From assembly GCA_027577415.1 (NCBI GenBank), contig JANBQS010000145.1, forward strand, positions 1 through 30,760: DNA of 30,760 nt, in the 5' to 3' direction. Numbering within the stretch: the stretch's first letter is position 1; each line of letters opens with the position of its first letter. Shown here piece after piece: positions 18,800 to 28,183 of this stretch. The position numbers and the translations under genes are program-made. A model generated the notes under the pieces. That model did not search any database and had not been told where the DNA came from. It saw nothing but the letters and a program-made list of their open reading frames with translations. This stretch comes from Coemansia sp. RSA 922 (taxonomy: Eukaryota > Kickxellomycota > Kickxellomycetes > Kickxellales > Kickxellaceae).

Positions 18800-19627
18800 A
18801 TGGTTACTAAGAGCTGGAACACTTCTATTCCATCCGCTCCGGATGCGACTTTTATTGTCGTTGACAGTATTGCACCAAGTGCGACGGAGACGAACGTGCG
18901 TGACTTTTTTGCATTCTGTGGACCCATCGAGATCCTTGAGCTCCAAAAGCTCGAGAGCGGGACACAGCGTGCGCTCATTAAATTCGGCAACGTCGAAGCC
19001 GCCAAGACCTCGCTCCTCCTATCCAACGCGCTGATCAACTATGAGCCCATCCAAGTCTCGCCTCTTTTCCCCTCGGTATCAGGCACGCCTCCTCCACCTG
19101 CCGCCGCGGGACCAAGTCACGAGCAGCGTGGGTATGAGGGCAAGCCAGCACTGTACGTGGTGCACGAGTTGTTGGCGGCTGGATACCTCGTGGGGGAGCA
19201 TGTTGTGGGGAGGGCATCTGAGTTTGACTCGAAATACCGGGTCACTGATCGTACAACGGAGCAGGCTAGGTCATTGGATAACCAGTACAAGTTTAGCGAT
19301 TATCTGCAGCAGTGGGACGATAGGTTTAATATCACTAGGAGGGCTAAACAGGCGTACGATAAGTTCCAGAGCCATCCGGTGGGTAGCAAAGTGGTGCTGA
19401 CTGTTAATGACGCGTATCAGTCGGCTCTGCAGTTGTCGCAGGAGGCGAAGGAGCTGGCGGAGAGAAAGAGAGCTAATGACGAGCAGCTGTTTGGTAAAAT
19501 CCCATTGCCTCCAGCGCCAAGAACTAACACGGCTCCGCAACCGCCTCCCAGAGATTCTCCTAGAGATTCTCCCTCATCATCGGCGGCGGCATCGTCATCG
19601 GCGGCAGTGGATCCCGAGAAGAAGTAA
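18800..19627 (+). CDS. Vip1-like RRM RNA-binding protein
   Basis: This 275-residue protein has an N-terminal RRM at about 16-88. RNP2-like TFIVVDSIAP opens it and an RNP1 region follows (SGTQRALIKFGNVEAA), with aromatic RNP1 positions poorly conserved. After a proline spacer comes a helical region with LYVVHELLAAGYLVGE and alternating charged helices (about 165-235). A Pro/Ser/Ala tail closes the protein. This order is like S. pombe Vip1 and related fungal RRM proteins; its RNA targets are unknown. The frame extends back to 18689, but the ATG at 18800 sits right after a long CTT/T-rich leader and starts the conserved part. Its 3' end meets repeat copy A and the convergent lipase gene. Confidence 0.8.
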   Translation: MVTKSWNTSIPSAPDATFIVVDSIAPSATETNVRDFFAFCGPIEILELQKLESGTQRALIKFGNVEAAKTSLLLSNALINYEPIQVSPLFPSVSGTPPPPAAAGPSHEQRGYEGKPALYVVHELLAAGYLVGEHVVGRASEFDSKYRVTDRTTEQARSLDNQYKFSDYLQQWDDRFNITRRAKQAYDKFQSHPVGSKVVLTVNDAYQSALQLSQEAKELAERKRANDEQLFGKIPLPPAPRTNTAPQPPPRDSPRDSPSSSAAASSSAAVDPEKK

Positions 19628-19674
19628 ATTGGGGGTTTAAGTTTTTTATTTTTATTTTCAAGTTTGAATATCAT

Positions 19675-19810
19675 CTCTAACACATAGCTTTGCACATGAA
19701 TGCTTTCTTTAACCAGTTATACTCCTGCCCGAAACGCTTGGCCCACTGGGAGTCGGAGGGGATGTAGATTGTATTTTCTTAGTATACTATTTTCACGTTC
19801 GTTAATCATT
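19675..19810 (+). repeat. Inverted repeat copy A, lipase 3' side
   Basis: About 98 bp (19675-19772) match the reverse complement of 23393-23490 with about five differences by eye. A weaker match continues to about 19810, three bases before the lipase stop. On the minus strand it contains a 31-codon stop-to-stop frame with IPSDSQWAKRFGQEY and WLKKAFMCKAMC, which may be a fragment of a protein-coding exon. It belongs to neither neighbouring gene. Confidence 0.8.
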
Positions 19811-19812
19811 TA

Positions 19813-22800
19813 TTATTGGGTCCTAGCTTCATGTACCAGAGCAGCTAGCCTGCGTTCATAAGTAGAAGGCAAATGATGTGCAACCATGTTGCGAGTGAAC
19901 CGGAGCTCAGAGAATCTCTCAGCAACATCAGGACAATAGAACAAACCAACAGGTAAATGCTCGGTAGTATCAGAGTTATTATCGTCAGGATAGCGTAGCT
20001 GAGGGTCGGCCATTTCGTCATCGCCGGTAGTAGCCAGAATAAAAACATCACCAGGCGGGTATAATTTCTCGCTATCCATATTAGCACGTAAAGTCTTGAC
20101 CAAAGACCAATACCAGTCATCCAGATCGTGTTTACGACGTTTAGGCGACGGCACATCCTCCTCCTCTTCTTCCTCTTCTGCTTGGGCGGATAGTTTGGAA
20201 AAATCAAAATCGAATAGATTCAATTTTTTGCCAATCTTGCTCCGCTGCGTAGCCAAAAACTTCCTCACGACCTTTTCCGCCACACCACGCTCCCTGCCCA
20301 GGACAGCAGAGATATTGAGAATGTCGACGCAAGTACCGATAGACAGGAATGAGATTACGTCGTTGGCATTGGCTACTGATGTGACTAGGCCACGACAGTA
20401 GTGAGAGAGAGCCAAGTTGGTGGAACAGGGACTGCCAAAACTGAAGCAGCGGATGGGACGCTGTGTGACGAGTCCGAATTTATCCGTAGTCACAAACTGC
20501 CTGCTACCTTGTACTTCCCCCAATGGCTGCGACCAAAGCAAAGTAAGCAGGGATGCTACACCGCCGCCAAGCGAATGCCCAGTAACCACTAGTCCGTACT
20601 CTGGGTATAGGCGTAGAGCCTCGGCTACTTCCTTGAATATCTCTGAGGACTGATCTGCGAGAAGGAGCGCTGAATGCCACATGCCAGAATGTACGCGGAA
20701 ATCGCTCCGCTCTGTCGACGGATGGTCAGACAGATATATGGTCTCGTACTCGCAGATCATGTCGATGAACAGGTCCGAGATACCCAGTGTCCCGCGACAC
20801 GCCAGGACGATCGAGCGCGTGGCGTGATCGACGGCAATATAGTGTACTAGTGCGTGGATCGACGGGTTCCGGTACACTAGGCGCTGCCTTAGTTTGTCGA
20901 AGCGGCGGACCTGACCCGGAGTCGGCTCAGGACTCGGCGACTCAGAGCCCAGTATCCGCGACACAAGGCCTGGAATCACGGGCACGGCAGACAGCATCCC
21001 CATGGGCGACGGTAGCCGTTGGCTTATGCCACCTATAATACTGCCCAGCCAGCCTCTTTTCTCTGCCGCAGCAGGCTCCGGCTCTTCGCGTTTTGGCTTG
21101 TGTCTCAGCTTACGCTCCACAGCCGACGCCTGCGCATTGGCAGCCTTTGTGACGCCGGGCACGATGGGAGGCACATAGGACGAGAACAAAAGGTCGCCCA
21201 GTGGGATGCCCGTATGCTGCGAAAAGCAACGGTGGTTAGGGTGCTCCGATAGCTGCCGCCTCCTCCGGTGTCTGCGCACCGGTGCCCGCTTATGGACTCT
21301 GGGCGATGCGGCGCGGAAATGCCTTCGTTCATACACACGCTGCGACTCGGGCCTAGACGGATTAAAAGTAGAGTGCGTATGGTATGTGCTCATAGGCTGA
21401 GCGCGAGGCAATTTACTAGGACCAGGCGACACTGCTAAATCCATAGACAGAACGCTGTTGGACTGCGATAAGCGGTTGACCTCGTAGTCGCCAAACTCGT
21501 CGATAAGCGCACGGGCATCGATCATGCCATGGGACAGACCCAGCACTTGCATGAAGCTGTGGCCGTACGCTGACGACGCTACTGAAATGAACCGCGCTAA
21601 ATTGAATAACAGCGGCTTGCGTGGAAACTCCTGCTGCATCCAGGGCGACTCCACAGCGGGAGGAGCTCCGTCCAGCATTGGAATGTCGTCCAAAGTGGTT
21701 TCGCGGGTGCTCGGCGTTTCCTCGGCAATCGTGTTTGACCGATGTATATCTGGTGTCACGGGGAACTGCGGCGAAGAGACGAGGGATGCTGGTGCCGACT
21801 CAAATGGCATCGACACTCCGCGCGGCACAGATGGGCCCTGATCCGAGTCACTTGTGTCGGTCCCGTGCGTCTGAGCCGCTGCAGCTGACTCGCGTACCAT
21901 CAGCAAAGTGCTCCACAAGGATGATTTGCTGCGTGACGTGTCATGTGCGTCTTCTTTGGGGTCAGGTTTCTGGTGCTGTTCGTTGCGTATCGACAGCTTG
22001 CGCAGCGCCTCCATGAGCCTTTGGTCCCAGTCTGGGTCCAAGTGCGAGGATCCCTCCTGGTCGCTCAACGCATGGTACCCGTCGTCCTCACTCGAGCTAG
22101 CAACACCCTGAACATGCGCATCGAGGGAAACCTCTCTCTCGTGATCGACCATAGGCGTAGCAGGTGTCCTATCGGCGGGCGTCCTGGCTTTGCCGGGCAC
22201 GGGCTTGCCATTACTGTCGATGAACTTTCGCGGACAGAACTCTGGACCCGCCTGCATATTCGAGTACACCAGTTCCATGCGGTAAGGGCGGGTCCTCCCA
22301 TGCGTAACCACCTGTAGGCATATCCAAGCAACAATGGTCTTGAGTACTTGGCTGCCGAATCCCACTACCCCGTATTCATCGATGAGCGCGCGGATCTCCG
22401 GGTTCTTTTCAAACGCCTCTCTCCTACACATATGCACAAACGACGCCAATACACGCGACGTGTCAGTCGACCCGAACAATGCGTCAATGAATCGCACATA
22501 CTCGCCAGCCGCATGGAACCCCATGTTCACAGCCCCCGTGTATAAAGAGAATCCGCCCTCCAATACGCTCTCCGCCGCCGCCAGTGACTGATTCACTAAA
22601 GAGTAGCCGGCCGCCGTCGTCGACCCAACCAGCCGCGATACTATGCGGGGATTGAGCGACGACAAGGGCGAGAGAACGCTGGCCACGGCCAATCCCAGGG
22701 ACCTCACTTCCTCCCACGCCGCCGTGCCTAGCCATATACCGCTGTTGGTACTGTCTGTGACTGTGTCGAAGATGGCTTCCCAGAATAGACCAGTAATTTC

Positions 22801-23085
22801 TAGACTCAAGCGCGTCACTCCCGATGCCTGCGACACGAGCGTTGCCATGCGTTGAGGCAGTAATGGCGCTCGACGCCGCCAGTGGTGAGGCTGTTGTTTT
22901 GAACCCTCATCGCTACTGCCTTCCTCTCGTGAGGTCCCCCGCTTCATACCTCTTTGCCCTGTTTTGACTTCTATGTAGCTGTCGTCGTCAGAGTCCGCCA
23001 TATCCTCATTGCCTGTTGCTACCAGTGGCCTAGCGCGTATATACAGCCCCTTGTCGTAGTCGTTGGGCTGAGCCCTTTCGCCCAT
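19813..23085 (-). CDS. Large class-3 (DAG lipase-like) lipase
   Basis: This is a 1090-residue protein with an alpha/beta-hydrolase class-3 lipase domain in its C-terminal third. The nucleophile elbow GHSLGGG places Ser at residue 838. Asp909 in ANANDVISF and His1070 or His1071 in VAHHLPSTYE complete a likely triad, spaced as in diacylglycerol lipases. ACRGTLGISDLFIDM and FRVHSGMWHSALL precede the elbow as in the family. A Glu-rich loop (around residue 970) interrupts the domain before the His. The N-terminal 600 residues are Ser/Pro-rich with few hydrophobic stretches (such as VLKTIVAWICLQVV) and hold no domain I know. It likely cleaves acylglycerols or phospholipids at a membrane; substrate is inferred. 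Intronless, and flanked by inverted repeats at both ends. Confidence 0.87.
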   Translation of the reverse strand: MGERAQPNDYDKGLYIRARPLVATGNEDMADSDDDSYIEVKTGQRGMKRGTSREEGSSDEGSKQQPHHWRRRAPLLPQRMATLVSQASGVTRLSLEITGLFWEAIFDTVTDSTNSGIWLGTAAWEEVRSLGLAVASVLSPLSSLNPRIVSRLVGSTTAAGYSLVNQSLAAAESVLEGGFSLYTGAVNMGFHAAGEYVRFIDALFGSTDTSRVLASFVHMCRREAFEKNPEIRALIDEYGVVGFGSQVLKTIVAWICLQVVTHGRTRPYRMELVYSNMQAGPEFCPRKFIDSNGKPVPGKARTPADRTPATPMVDHEREVSLDAHVQGVASSSEDDGYHALSDQEGSSHLDPDWDQRLMEALRKLSIRNEQHQKPDPKEDAHDTSRSKSSLWSTLLMVRESAAAAQTHGTDTSDSDQGPSVPRGVSMPFESAPASLVSSPQFPVTPDIHRSNTIAEETPSTRETTLDDIPMLDGAPPAVESPWMQQEFPRKPLLFNLARFISVASSAYGHSFMQVLGLSHGMIDARALIDEFGDYEVNRLSQSNSVLSMDLAVSPGPSKLPRAQPMSTYHTHSTFNPSRPESQRVYERRHFRAASPRVHKRAPVRRHRRRRQLSEHPNHRCFSQHTGIPLGDLLFSSYVPPIVPGVTKAANAQASAVERKLRHKPKREEPEPAAAEKRGWLGSIIGGISQRLPSPMGMLSAVPVIPGLVSRILGSESPSPEPTPGQVRRFDKLRQRLVYRNPSIHALVHYIAVDHATRSIVLACRGTLGISDLFIDMICEYETIYLSDHPSTERSDFRVHSGMWHSALLLADQSSEIFKEVAEALRLYPEYGLVVTGHSLGGGVASLLTLLWSQPLGEVQGSRQFVTTDKFGLVTQRPIRCFSFGSPCSTNLALSHYCRGLVTSVANANDVISFLSIGTCVDILNISAVLGRERGVAEKVVRKFLATQRSKIGKKLNLFDFDFSKLSAQAEEEEEEEDVPSPKRRKHDLDDWYWSLVKTLRANMDSEKLYPPGDVFILATTGDDEMADPQLRYPDDNNSDTTEHLPVGLFYCPDVAERFSELRFTRNMVAHHLPSTYERRLAALVHEARTQ

Positions 23086-23354
23086 TGCTTCTTGTGAATT
23101 ATAAAGTCTCTGAATTTCAATAAAGTGAACAAAAAAATTGCGGGGGAAATAAAAGAGAACAACTTTGTGGAGAAAAAAAAAAAAAAGAATAAGGAAAGAA
23201 AGAGAGAGCCCCTTAAACTACTATTAACAAATTTTTTGCTAGCCTAAGTGCGTACAAAGAGCGATAATCTTGCAAGTAGGTCAATCCACACAATAGGAAA
23301 GCTCGGGCCAAGAATGCCGCATGGGGCACTACAGGTCACACGCACCTGGATAAG
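23086..23354. promoter_or_regulatory. Lipase upstream region
   Basis: The stretch directly upstream of the lipase start is A-rich (an A run near 23174-23186) and must carry its promoter. No RNA gene or motif is recognised, and repeat copy B begins right beyond it. Confidence 0.4.
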
Positions 23355-23490
23355 TTAAGATTAACAAACGTGAAAATACAGTACTCTAATAAAAGATAAT
23401 CTACATCCCCTCCGACTCCCAGTGGGCCAAGCGTTTCGGGCAGGAGTATACCTGGTTAAAGAAAGCTTTCATGTGCAAAGCTGTGTGTTG
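23355..23490 (-). repeat. Inverted repeat copy B, lipase 5' side
   Basis: This is the reverse-complement partner of 19675-19810: about 95 percent identical over 98 bp and more diverged over the remaining 37 bp. On the plus strand it reads IPSDSQWAKRFGQEY in one frame and lacks the terminal stop of copy A. Its right end abuts the F-box-like pseudogene. Confidence 0.8.
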
Positions 23491-24060
23491 GAGATCTGAT
23501 ATCTGGTGGCATAGTACATGTAATTCCTAGCATACCAACACCTGAATCGTTCACCCACAGCGGCATAGATAAACACCACGTAGGTGGGGAACTCAGCCTC
23601 AGTAACGGCATCGAGCATTGTTCCGATATTCGGGAGTGGTGCATATAGATTCAATAAAAGTGCCAGCGAATTGAGCAAGGAAAGGGATAATTTTGCTCCT
23701 CTTAGTGACAAAACGTGAATAGATAAGCGGTCACCAGGTAATGAGAGTGCTGATAGTAGTCTACCACTCAATGGTTTCTCTTCAACATTTTGCCCAGGCG
23801 CCCTTGGACCAATGCTTAGAGCAAGTCCAATCGCCTTCGCATACATGGCTAAACGGCCAGATACAAGAGTACCCAGGGGCTCAAATATGGCACACAGGAG
23901 CACTAAACACTTTTTTGGCTACTCACGATTACTACGGAACTCCAAACCGCTTCTGCCATCATCCGACAATCATCTGCAATAGTATGTAAATCTCTATGCT
24001 GTTTGTCCTGTCGTAATCCATCTGCCAGCACCACACAAAGACGATTCCCGTAACGGCAAA
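23490..24060 (-). pseudogene. Decayed F-box-like family copy 1
   Basis: The minus-strand frames across this stretch resemble the C-terminal third of the intact gene at 24201-25949. Matching blocks are RLCVVLADGL (against LRCVILKLHP), LSLRGAKLSLSLLNSLALL (against LDLPDLRLSIWNAMTLIQS) and YAAVGERFRCWYA (against SPMGTRFRCWHFG). The match changes frame near 23903 and lacks both the N-terminal half and the final helices, so it is broken. Protein similarity is modest, so this is an older copy. It points away from the intact gene. Repeat copy B begins at its truncated end. Confidence 0.62.
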
Positions 24061-24200
24061 GCACAAGACAGGATGTTCCGGGCCGTGGCCAATTCCGGGT
24101 CAAATTGCTGCGGATGCTCCTTTACTTTTTCACCTGTCTTTCATCGCCCTAGTATTTGTTTTTGTGTTTTATTTTGCCGCAACCACCTTAACAACACCAA

Positions 24201-25949
24201 ATGCCTTCTCTGTCGCCGCTACAAACCCTTCCACTTCATGCTGTCGAGAGGATAGTTGACCATGTCGCCATCAACATTCGTCAAACGTTTAACATTGCCA
24301 ATCCGGCCATGCTCTTTGAGAAATATCACATTTTTCAAATGCCGTTGCTCTGGGTGTGTCGTATCTTTCGCACTGTTGTTTTCTCGCGCTTTTTTACGCG
24401 CTACGGTCTGTGCTTCGACAAGGACACAATAGTTGAGTGTGCAGTCCCGTGTACTCGCTGCCAGAAACGGCTCGATGGCCCATTTCGCCTTATGGCTAAA
24501 GAGATAACAATGTCGGTAGACCCATGGAGTGTGTACTCTGGAAATGCCCTAGCAGCACTATCCCATATTTCGAATAACGATTGCTCGTTTCCGCTGGCCC
24601 GTACGCTCGAAGTCACCTTTGTTAGTACTCGGGATAACGAGCAGAATGTAACTGTATCTCAGGATATCGAAGCTAACATTAGCGCGTTTGTACAACGGAT
24701 TCGGCAACTGGCGCCCAGGCTCAATATGATCAAGATGTCGGGTGGCCCTGATCCGATGGAGCGTGTAGATGTGACCTATCTCTATTTCGGCAGTTTAACC
24801 ACACAGCTCGTTCAGTTTACGTCTCGGATTGATATTTCATATGGCTTTGGCAGAGCTTTCCATTTTCTGAATGCGGATGCTATTCGCAATCTGACGTATC
24901 TTGCCAGTAGATTTGAACTTGGTGGCGAGCAGACCGTGCAGCTGATACGTCAGAATGCGCCTATTCTGCAATACTTGCACGTCGCATATCGTTGCGTCAA
25001 TATCTCCGGCATTATCCAAGATGCTGACGGTAGCTATGTCGAGTATCCGCATTTACAGACGCTGGAGGTAAATCGGGGATATGATTCAAGAACGCCACTA
25101 CGATACAAATTTGATGGCGCAGTACCGTTTCCTGGCCTTCGGCGTCTGGTCTGTGTTAACGAGTACCCATTCGGTGACGCCCTGGTATTATTTAGAGGCA
25201 ACGCAGCTACTCTCGAGTTTCTACAGCTGACTATGACCCGCGAACTAGCAATAGCGCTTCCACAGAGCAGCATATTTACGGCGACTAGCCATCCGAAATT
25301 ACGGTGCGTCATTTTGAAGCTGCATCCAAGCATGATGCCAGTTAACTATATCGACGACCCAGAAATTATACAGTTCATGATGGACATTGCGCCCGATGCA
25401 GCCGTAAGAAAAATCTCTAAATGGTGCGTAAACCAATTGCCTCCACCATTGCTCTCGCTGTTTGGCAAGCACACCGATCTCCAAGTCCTGGACCTGCCCG
25501 ATTTGCGCCTGTCAATCTGGAACGCCATGACTTTGATACAGTCTCTTCCACTACTCTCGGATATTCATGCCGCGGCTCCAACACTTGACCCAATGCCCGA
25601 TGGCGCCACTGCCCGCAATGTCGTCGCGTATGTGACCTCTAACTATTCGCCAATGGGCACGCGATTCCGGTGCTGGCATTTTGGGTGTGACTTTTCACGA
25701 CGTATGAAGGACAAGGTGAAGCCCTTTTTGCTGCTGGCGTTGGCATGTCCCAACTTTGACTATGCTGCTGCGGTAGACTACGAGCGTGAAAAGTTTGTGA
25801 AACTACTGGAAAAGACCATCGGCATGGTTGCTTATAAAAAGCATGCACCTCGCTTGCGGCGCTTGCTGTTTGGCGGATGGACAAACTCGTTTCTCCATTC
25901 GCCAAACAGCACAAGAGGAAGCGGCAATGGCAGCAGCCAGCCAAACTGA
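24201..25949 (+). CDS. F-box/LRR-like protein, member of a locally duplicated family
   Basis: This is an intact 582-residue protein. The N-terminus LQTLPLHAVERIVDHVA looks like the first helix of an F-box, followed by MPLLWVCRIFRTVVF as a second. A cysteine cluster CAVPCTRCQ lies near residue 80. The rest alternates strands and helices with irregular leucine-rich stretches (LTYLASRFELGG, LQYLHVAYRC, LEFLQLTM, LQVLDLPDLRL). The C-terminal block FRCWHFG and CPNFDYAAAVDYEREKF is the part that recurs in three nearby fragments. If truly an F-box protein it would bridge Skp1/cullin to substrates for ubiquitination; the substrate cannot be read from sequence. The last 20 residues are Ser/Gly/Asn-rich. 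The ATG at 24201 follows a T-rich leader. Coding status is firm; function is tentative. Confidence 0.72.
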   Translation: MPSLSPLQTLPLHAVERIVDHVAINIRQTFNIANPAMLFEKYHIFQMPLLWVCRIFRTVVFSRFFTRYGLCFDKDTIVECAVPCTRCQKRLDGPFRLMAKEITMSVDPWSVYSGNALAALSHISNNDCSFPLARTLEVTFVSTRDNEQNVTVSQDIEANISAFVQRIRQLAPRLNMIKMSGGPDPMERVDVTYLYFGSLTTQLVQFTSRIDISYGFGRAFHFLNADAIRNLTYLASRFELGGEQTVQLIRQNAPILQYLHVAYRCVNISGIIQDADGSYVEYPHLQTLEVNRGYDSRTPLRYKFDGAVPFPGLRRLVCVNEYPFGDALVLFRGNAATLEFLQLTMTRELAIALPQSSIFTATSHPKLRCVILKLHPSMMPVNYIDDPEIIQFMMDIAPDAAVRKISKWCVNQLPPPLLSLFGKHTDLQVLDLPDLRLSIWNAMTLIQSLPLLSDIHAAAPTLDPMPDGATARNVVAYVTSNYSPMGTRFRCWHFGCDFSRRMKDKVKPFLLLALACPNFDYAAAVDYEREKFVKLLEKTIGMVAYKKHAPRLRRLLFGGWTNSFLHSPNSTRGSGNGSSQPN

Positions 25950-26253
25950 TTACCAAGAGGAGCAATAGGTATACTTTTGTCTAGAATTAATTATCATACA
26001 CATATTTATACTCGACCTTTAAGCCCTAACTATTTCTGTGTACTTTCGTCGCATGAGTATAGATGTACTTGAGCTTGTTGAAACTAACCAAGGCTAAAGA
26101 AGAAAAGTGCTAATAGTGAGAAATGAGTAAAAAGAGAATGGCCAACAATATTCTGGCCGTGGTATTGTTAGTGATGACGTGCGCGGAGTCGCCTCCAGTA
26201 GCACCCTGACCAGCAGGATGCCAACTGGTAATGGCGCGCTGAGCCGCGTAGTC
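25950..26253. other. Convergent gap with an in-frame tail of the next gene
   Basis: This 304-bp gap lies between convergent stop codons. The half nearest the coiled-coil gene (26253-26110, minus) is an open in-frame continuation past its TGA and is described as a finding. The other half is A/T-rich 3' sequence of the F-box-like gene with nothing recognisable. Confidence 0.5.
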
Positions 26254-27055
26254 TCATCCGAAATAGCTGGTGGTGTGCTGCATAGCGTAATTGCCTCGCT
26301 GGCTATCTTGCCGGCGAAACCAGGCTAGCCCGGCACTCATTTCTTGAAGTTTCGAAACTATTTTGTCTCGTCTCACCTCCGCTACCATCTCTAAATAGTC
26401 CTCCCTCGCGTGCTCCTTAGCCTCGCGAACCAGGGCGTTAAGGGCAAGCTGAGCACTGTACATGGCAATGTCAGCCTTGATTGACACGAGACGGTCATGG
26501 CAGTTGTCCCGCATGTGCGTCCAGTGGTACTCCGCTTCCCTCGTGGCCGAAAGTAATAACAAGGCGGCTTCCTCAAGCTCCACGCGATAATTGAAGCAAA
26601 GGAGGCAGCCGCTTTTCGGGACAAAATACTTTTGGCTATCGGCTTTTGCGCGGGCGAGGTCTTCGAGCTGTTCCTTGCTCCTCTGTGCTGGTCTTCCGCC
26701 TAAGGTGCTGGCAGACTGGCTCGACCTGTCACTGGCGCTGGGCTTGTCCTCACCTGGGCCTGCTTGAAAGAAAATTAAGTAAACAGTAGAGATTAGTAAA
26801 CAATACTCTACGAAAATCACAGTCAACCCCAAACATTGTAAATATAAAGAATGATGTGTGCAAAAGGTGCGTAAAGGAACGAATGAGGTGTGCAAAAGAT
26901 GAGTGAAGAAAAGAAAAGAAAAGAAAAGGAGAGGTAAGAAGGGTGGGTGCAATCCCTGTTTAAATACCTTCACTGTTGCTGCGGCTGCTTGGAAGGATGT
27001 CTCTCTCGCTGAACCAGGTGGGCTTTTTTACGCACGTAAGGAGCTGCATTCCCAT
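26254..27055 (-). CDS. Two-exon coiled-coil protein of unknown function
   Basis: Exon 1 is 27055-26968 and exon 2 is 26759-26254, giving 197 residues. The 208-nt intron begins GTATTT and ends CAAGCAG, and the join GAA G|GC keeps frame. The first 30 residues (MGMQLLTCVKKPTWFSERD) lead into a Ser/Lys-rich segment, then KYFVPKSGCLLCFNYRVELE. A long helix with many Glu, Ala and Leu runs to the end. I recognise no family. Directly past the TGA stop at 26254-26256 the same frame stays open for 47 codons. That stretch ends in a hydrophobic run (ARILLAILFLLISHY) and a TAG, as in a tail-anchored or GPI-type C-terminus. So the gene may be a nonsense allele, or its 3' end may be mis-modelled. The intron is supported only by consensus and frame. 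Confidence 0.55.
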
Positions 27056-27309
27056 GGGCAGTTGGGGGAGGTGGCTTGCAAAACACACATCACCATGCAA
27101 CAGGAATTTGTTGGGGAAGGGGAGAGAAAAGAAACTCGGCTTAATCTTTTTTTGGAAAGTAAAAATAAAATGTAAAACAAGGTCAGAGGAGCTACAAAGT
27201 CTATCTCCTCAAATAATGTTCTGATTTGCACTCCTGTCAGGCAATCCTCTCCCCACATAAACTCCCGACATAATGTAAGTCAAAAGCGCTCCAGCGACTA
27301 CTGAACGCA
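27056..27309. other. Region between the coiled-coil gene and F-box copy 2
   Basis: This 254-bp stretch is upstream of the coiled-coil gene. It is A/T-rich and contains no frame I can support. It should include that gene's promoter. Confidence 0.4.
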
Positions 27310-27735
27310 CCATATGAGGGTTATGCCTTTCCGCTGGTCCGTAAGCTCTCGTTCCGCCCTTATTAGTGTGACTTGAAGCTGCGCTACAGCCTAAATGAGA
27401 TGGACCACGCCCCTCTTTCTGATAGCCGTAACGTGTGTATCATAGCACTCGCTCAGCTCTTTGATATCGTCGAGAGGAGGACAGTGATCATGCGTGATAG
27501 CGACCCGCTGGTCAATTAATCGCTCTGATAAAGGTGGCTTACGCAGAAGTAGCGACCTGTATGCTGTTAATGGCACAGGAATGCCCCAATTTTGACTACG
27601 CCGCGCTAGATAAAGACCGTCTCGAGCCATTTATGAAGGCGATGGAGGAGAGAATCAATGAGCTTAGATTCTGACATGATGCGCCACGTCTGAGGCGCTT
27701 GTTGTTCAACAGTGGTAAGGATTGCAAAGCCTTGT
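27310..27735 (+). pseudogene. Decayed F-box-like family copy 2, internally deleted
   Basis: Two separated pieces of the intact gene are fused here. The first (27323-27362) reads YAFPLVRKLSF, matching CSFPLARTLEVTF near residue 130 of the intact protein, then hits a stop. The second (27545-27720) reads CPNFDYAALDKDRLEPFMKAMEE, then a stop, then HDAPRLRRLLFNSG. It matches the last 70 residues of the intact protein (CPNFDYAAAVDYEREKF, HAPRLRRLLFGG). About 380 residues between the pieces are missing. Several in-frame stops make it a pseudogene. Same strand as the intact gene, suggesting tandem duplication followed by deletion. Confidence 0.72.
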
Positions 27736-28183
27736 AAGATATATTTATATATACAATTGTAGCTAATCCCAAGTGTCATAGTCAACACACATAATTAATT
27801 AATTATTTATCAGCCAAGTATCTAGTAGGATCGCGGTCTAGATCCAAGTGATGTGGGGAACAAGATATCCAGAGCAGATCAGAATATCATGTGTGATCGA
27901 CTTTCGGTTGTTTTCTTTGAGATAAATAGGTTCGCGTTCTAGATCTAGTAACTGAAACAGTGCGATTTGCTATAAACTCCTTAAGGGCATCTATCGACCG
28001 TTTCAGAATAGATTGAAGAGCGGTCAATCCCCACCTTCCTAGATTTCTAAAATAAAAATAAAAAAGTTGAGAGTTTTCAGCCGCATATATTTTGAGGCAT
28101 AATCTCACACAAAACCTTGTCTTTCTTCTCCCTCCATTTATGCTATTTTTTCTCCCGCTAAAGTTACATACTAATTTACTAGC
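27736..28183. promoter_or_regulatory. Tyrosinase upstream region
   Basis: This 448-bp region contains an AATTAATTAATTA run near 27790. It also has two similar GGATCGCGGTCTAGATC / GGTTCGCGTTCTAGATC stretches about 101 bp apart (near 27830 and 27931), and a T-rich leader before the tyrosinase ATG. The repeated GTCTAGATC-like pair could be a regulatory element. No gene is seen. Confidence 0.4.

Noticed and set aside
21621..22317. Two plus-strand frames inside the lipase gene
   Set aside because: They are antisense to the intact 1090-residue frame and show no domain.
23219..23354. Possible tRNA-like gene upstream of the lipase
   Set aside because: I found no B-box-like GGTTCGA sequence or cloverleaf pairing.
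25639..25965. 108-codon minus-strand frame at the F-box-like gene end
   Set aside because: It is the complement of the conserved C-terminal block of the intact gene, not a separate gene.
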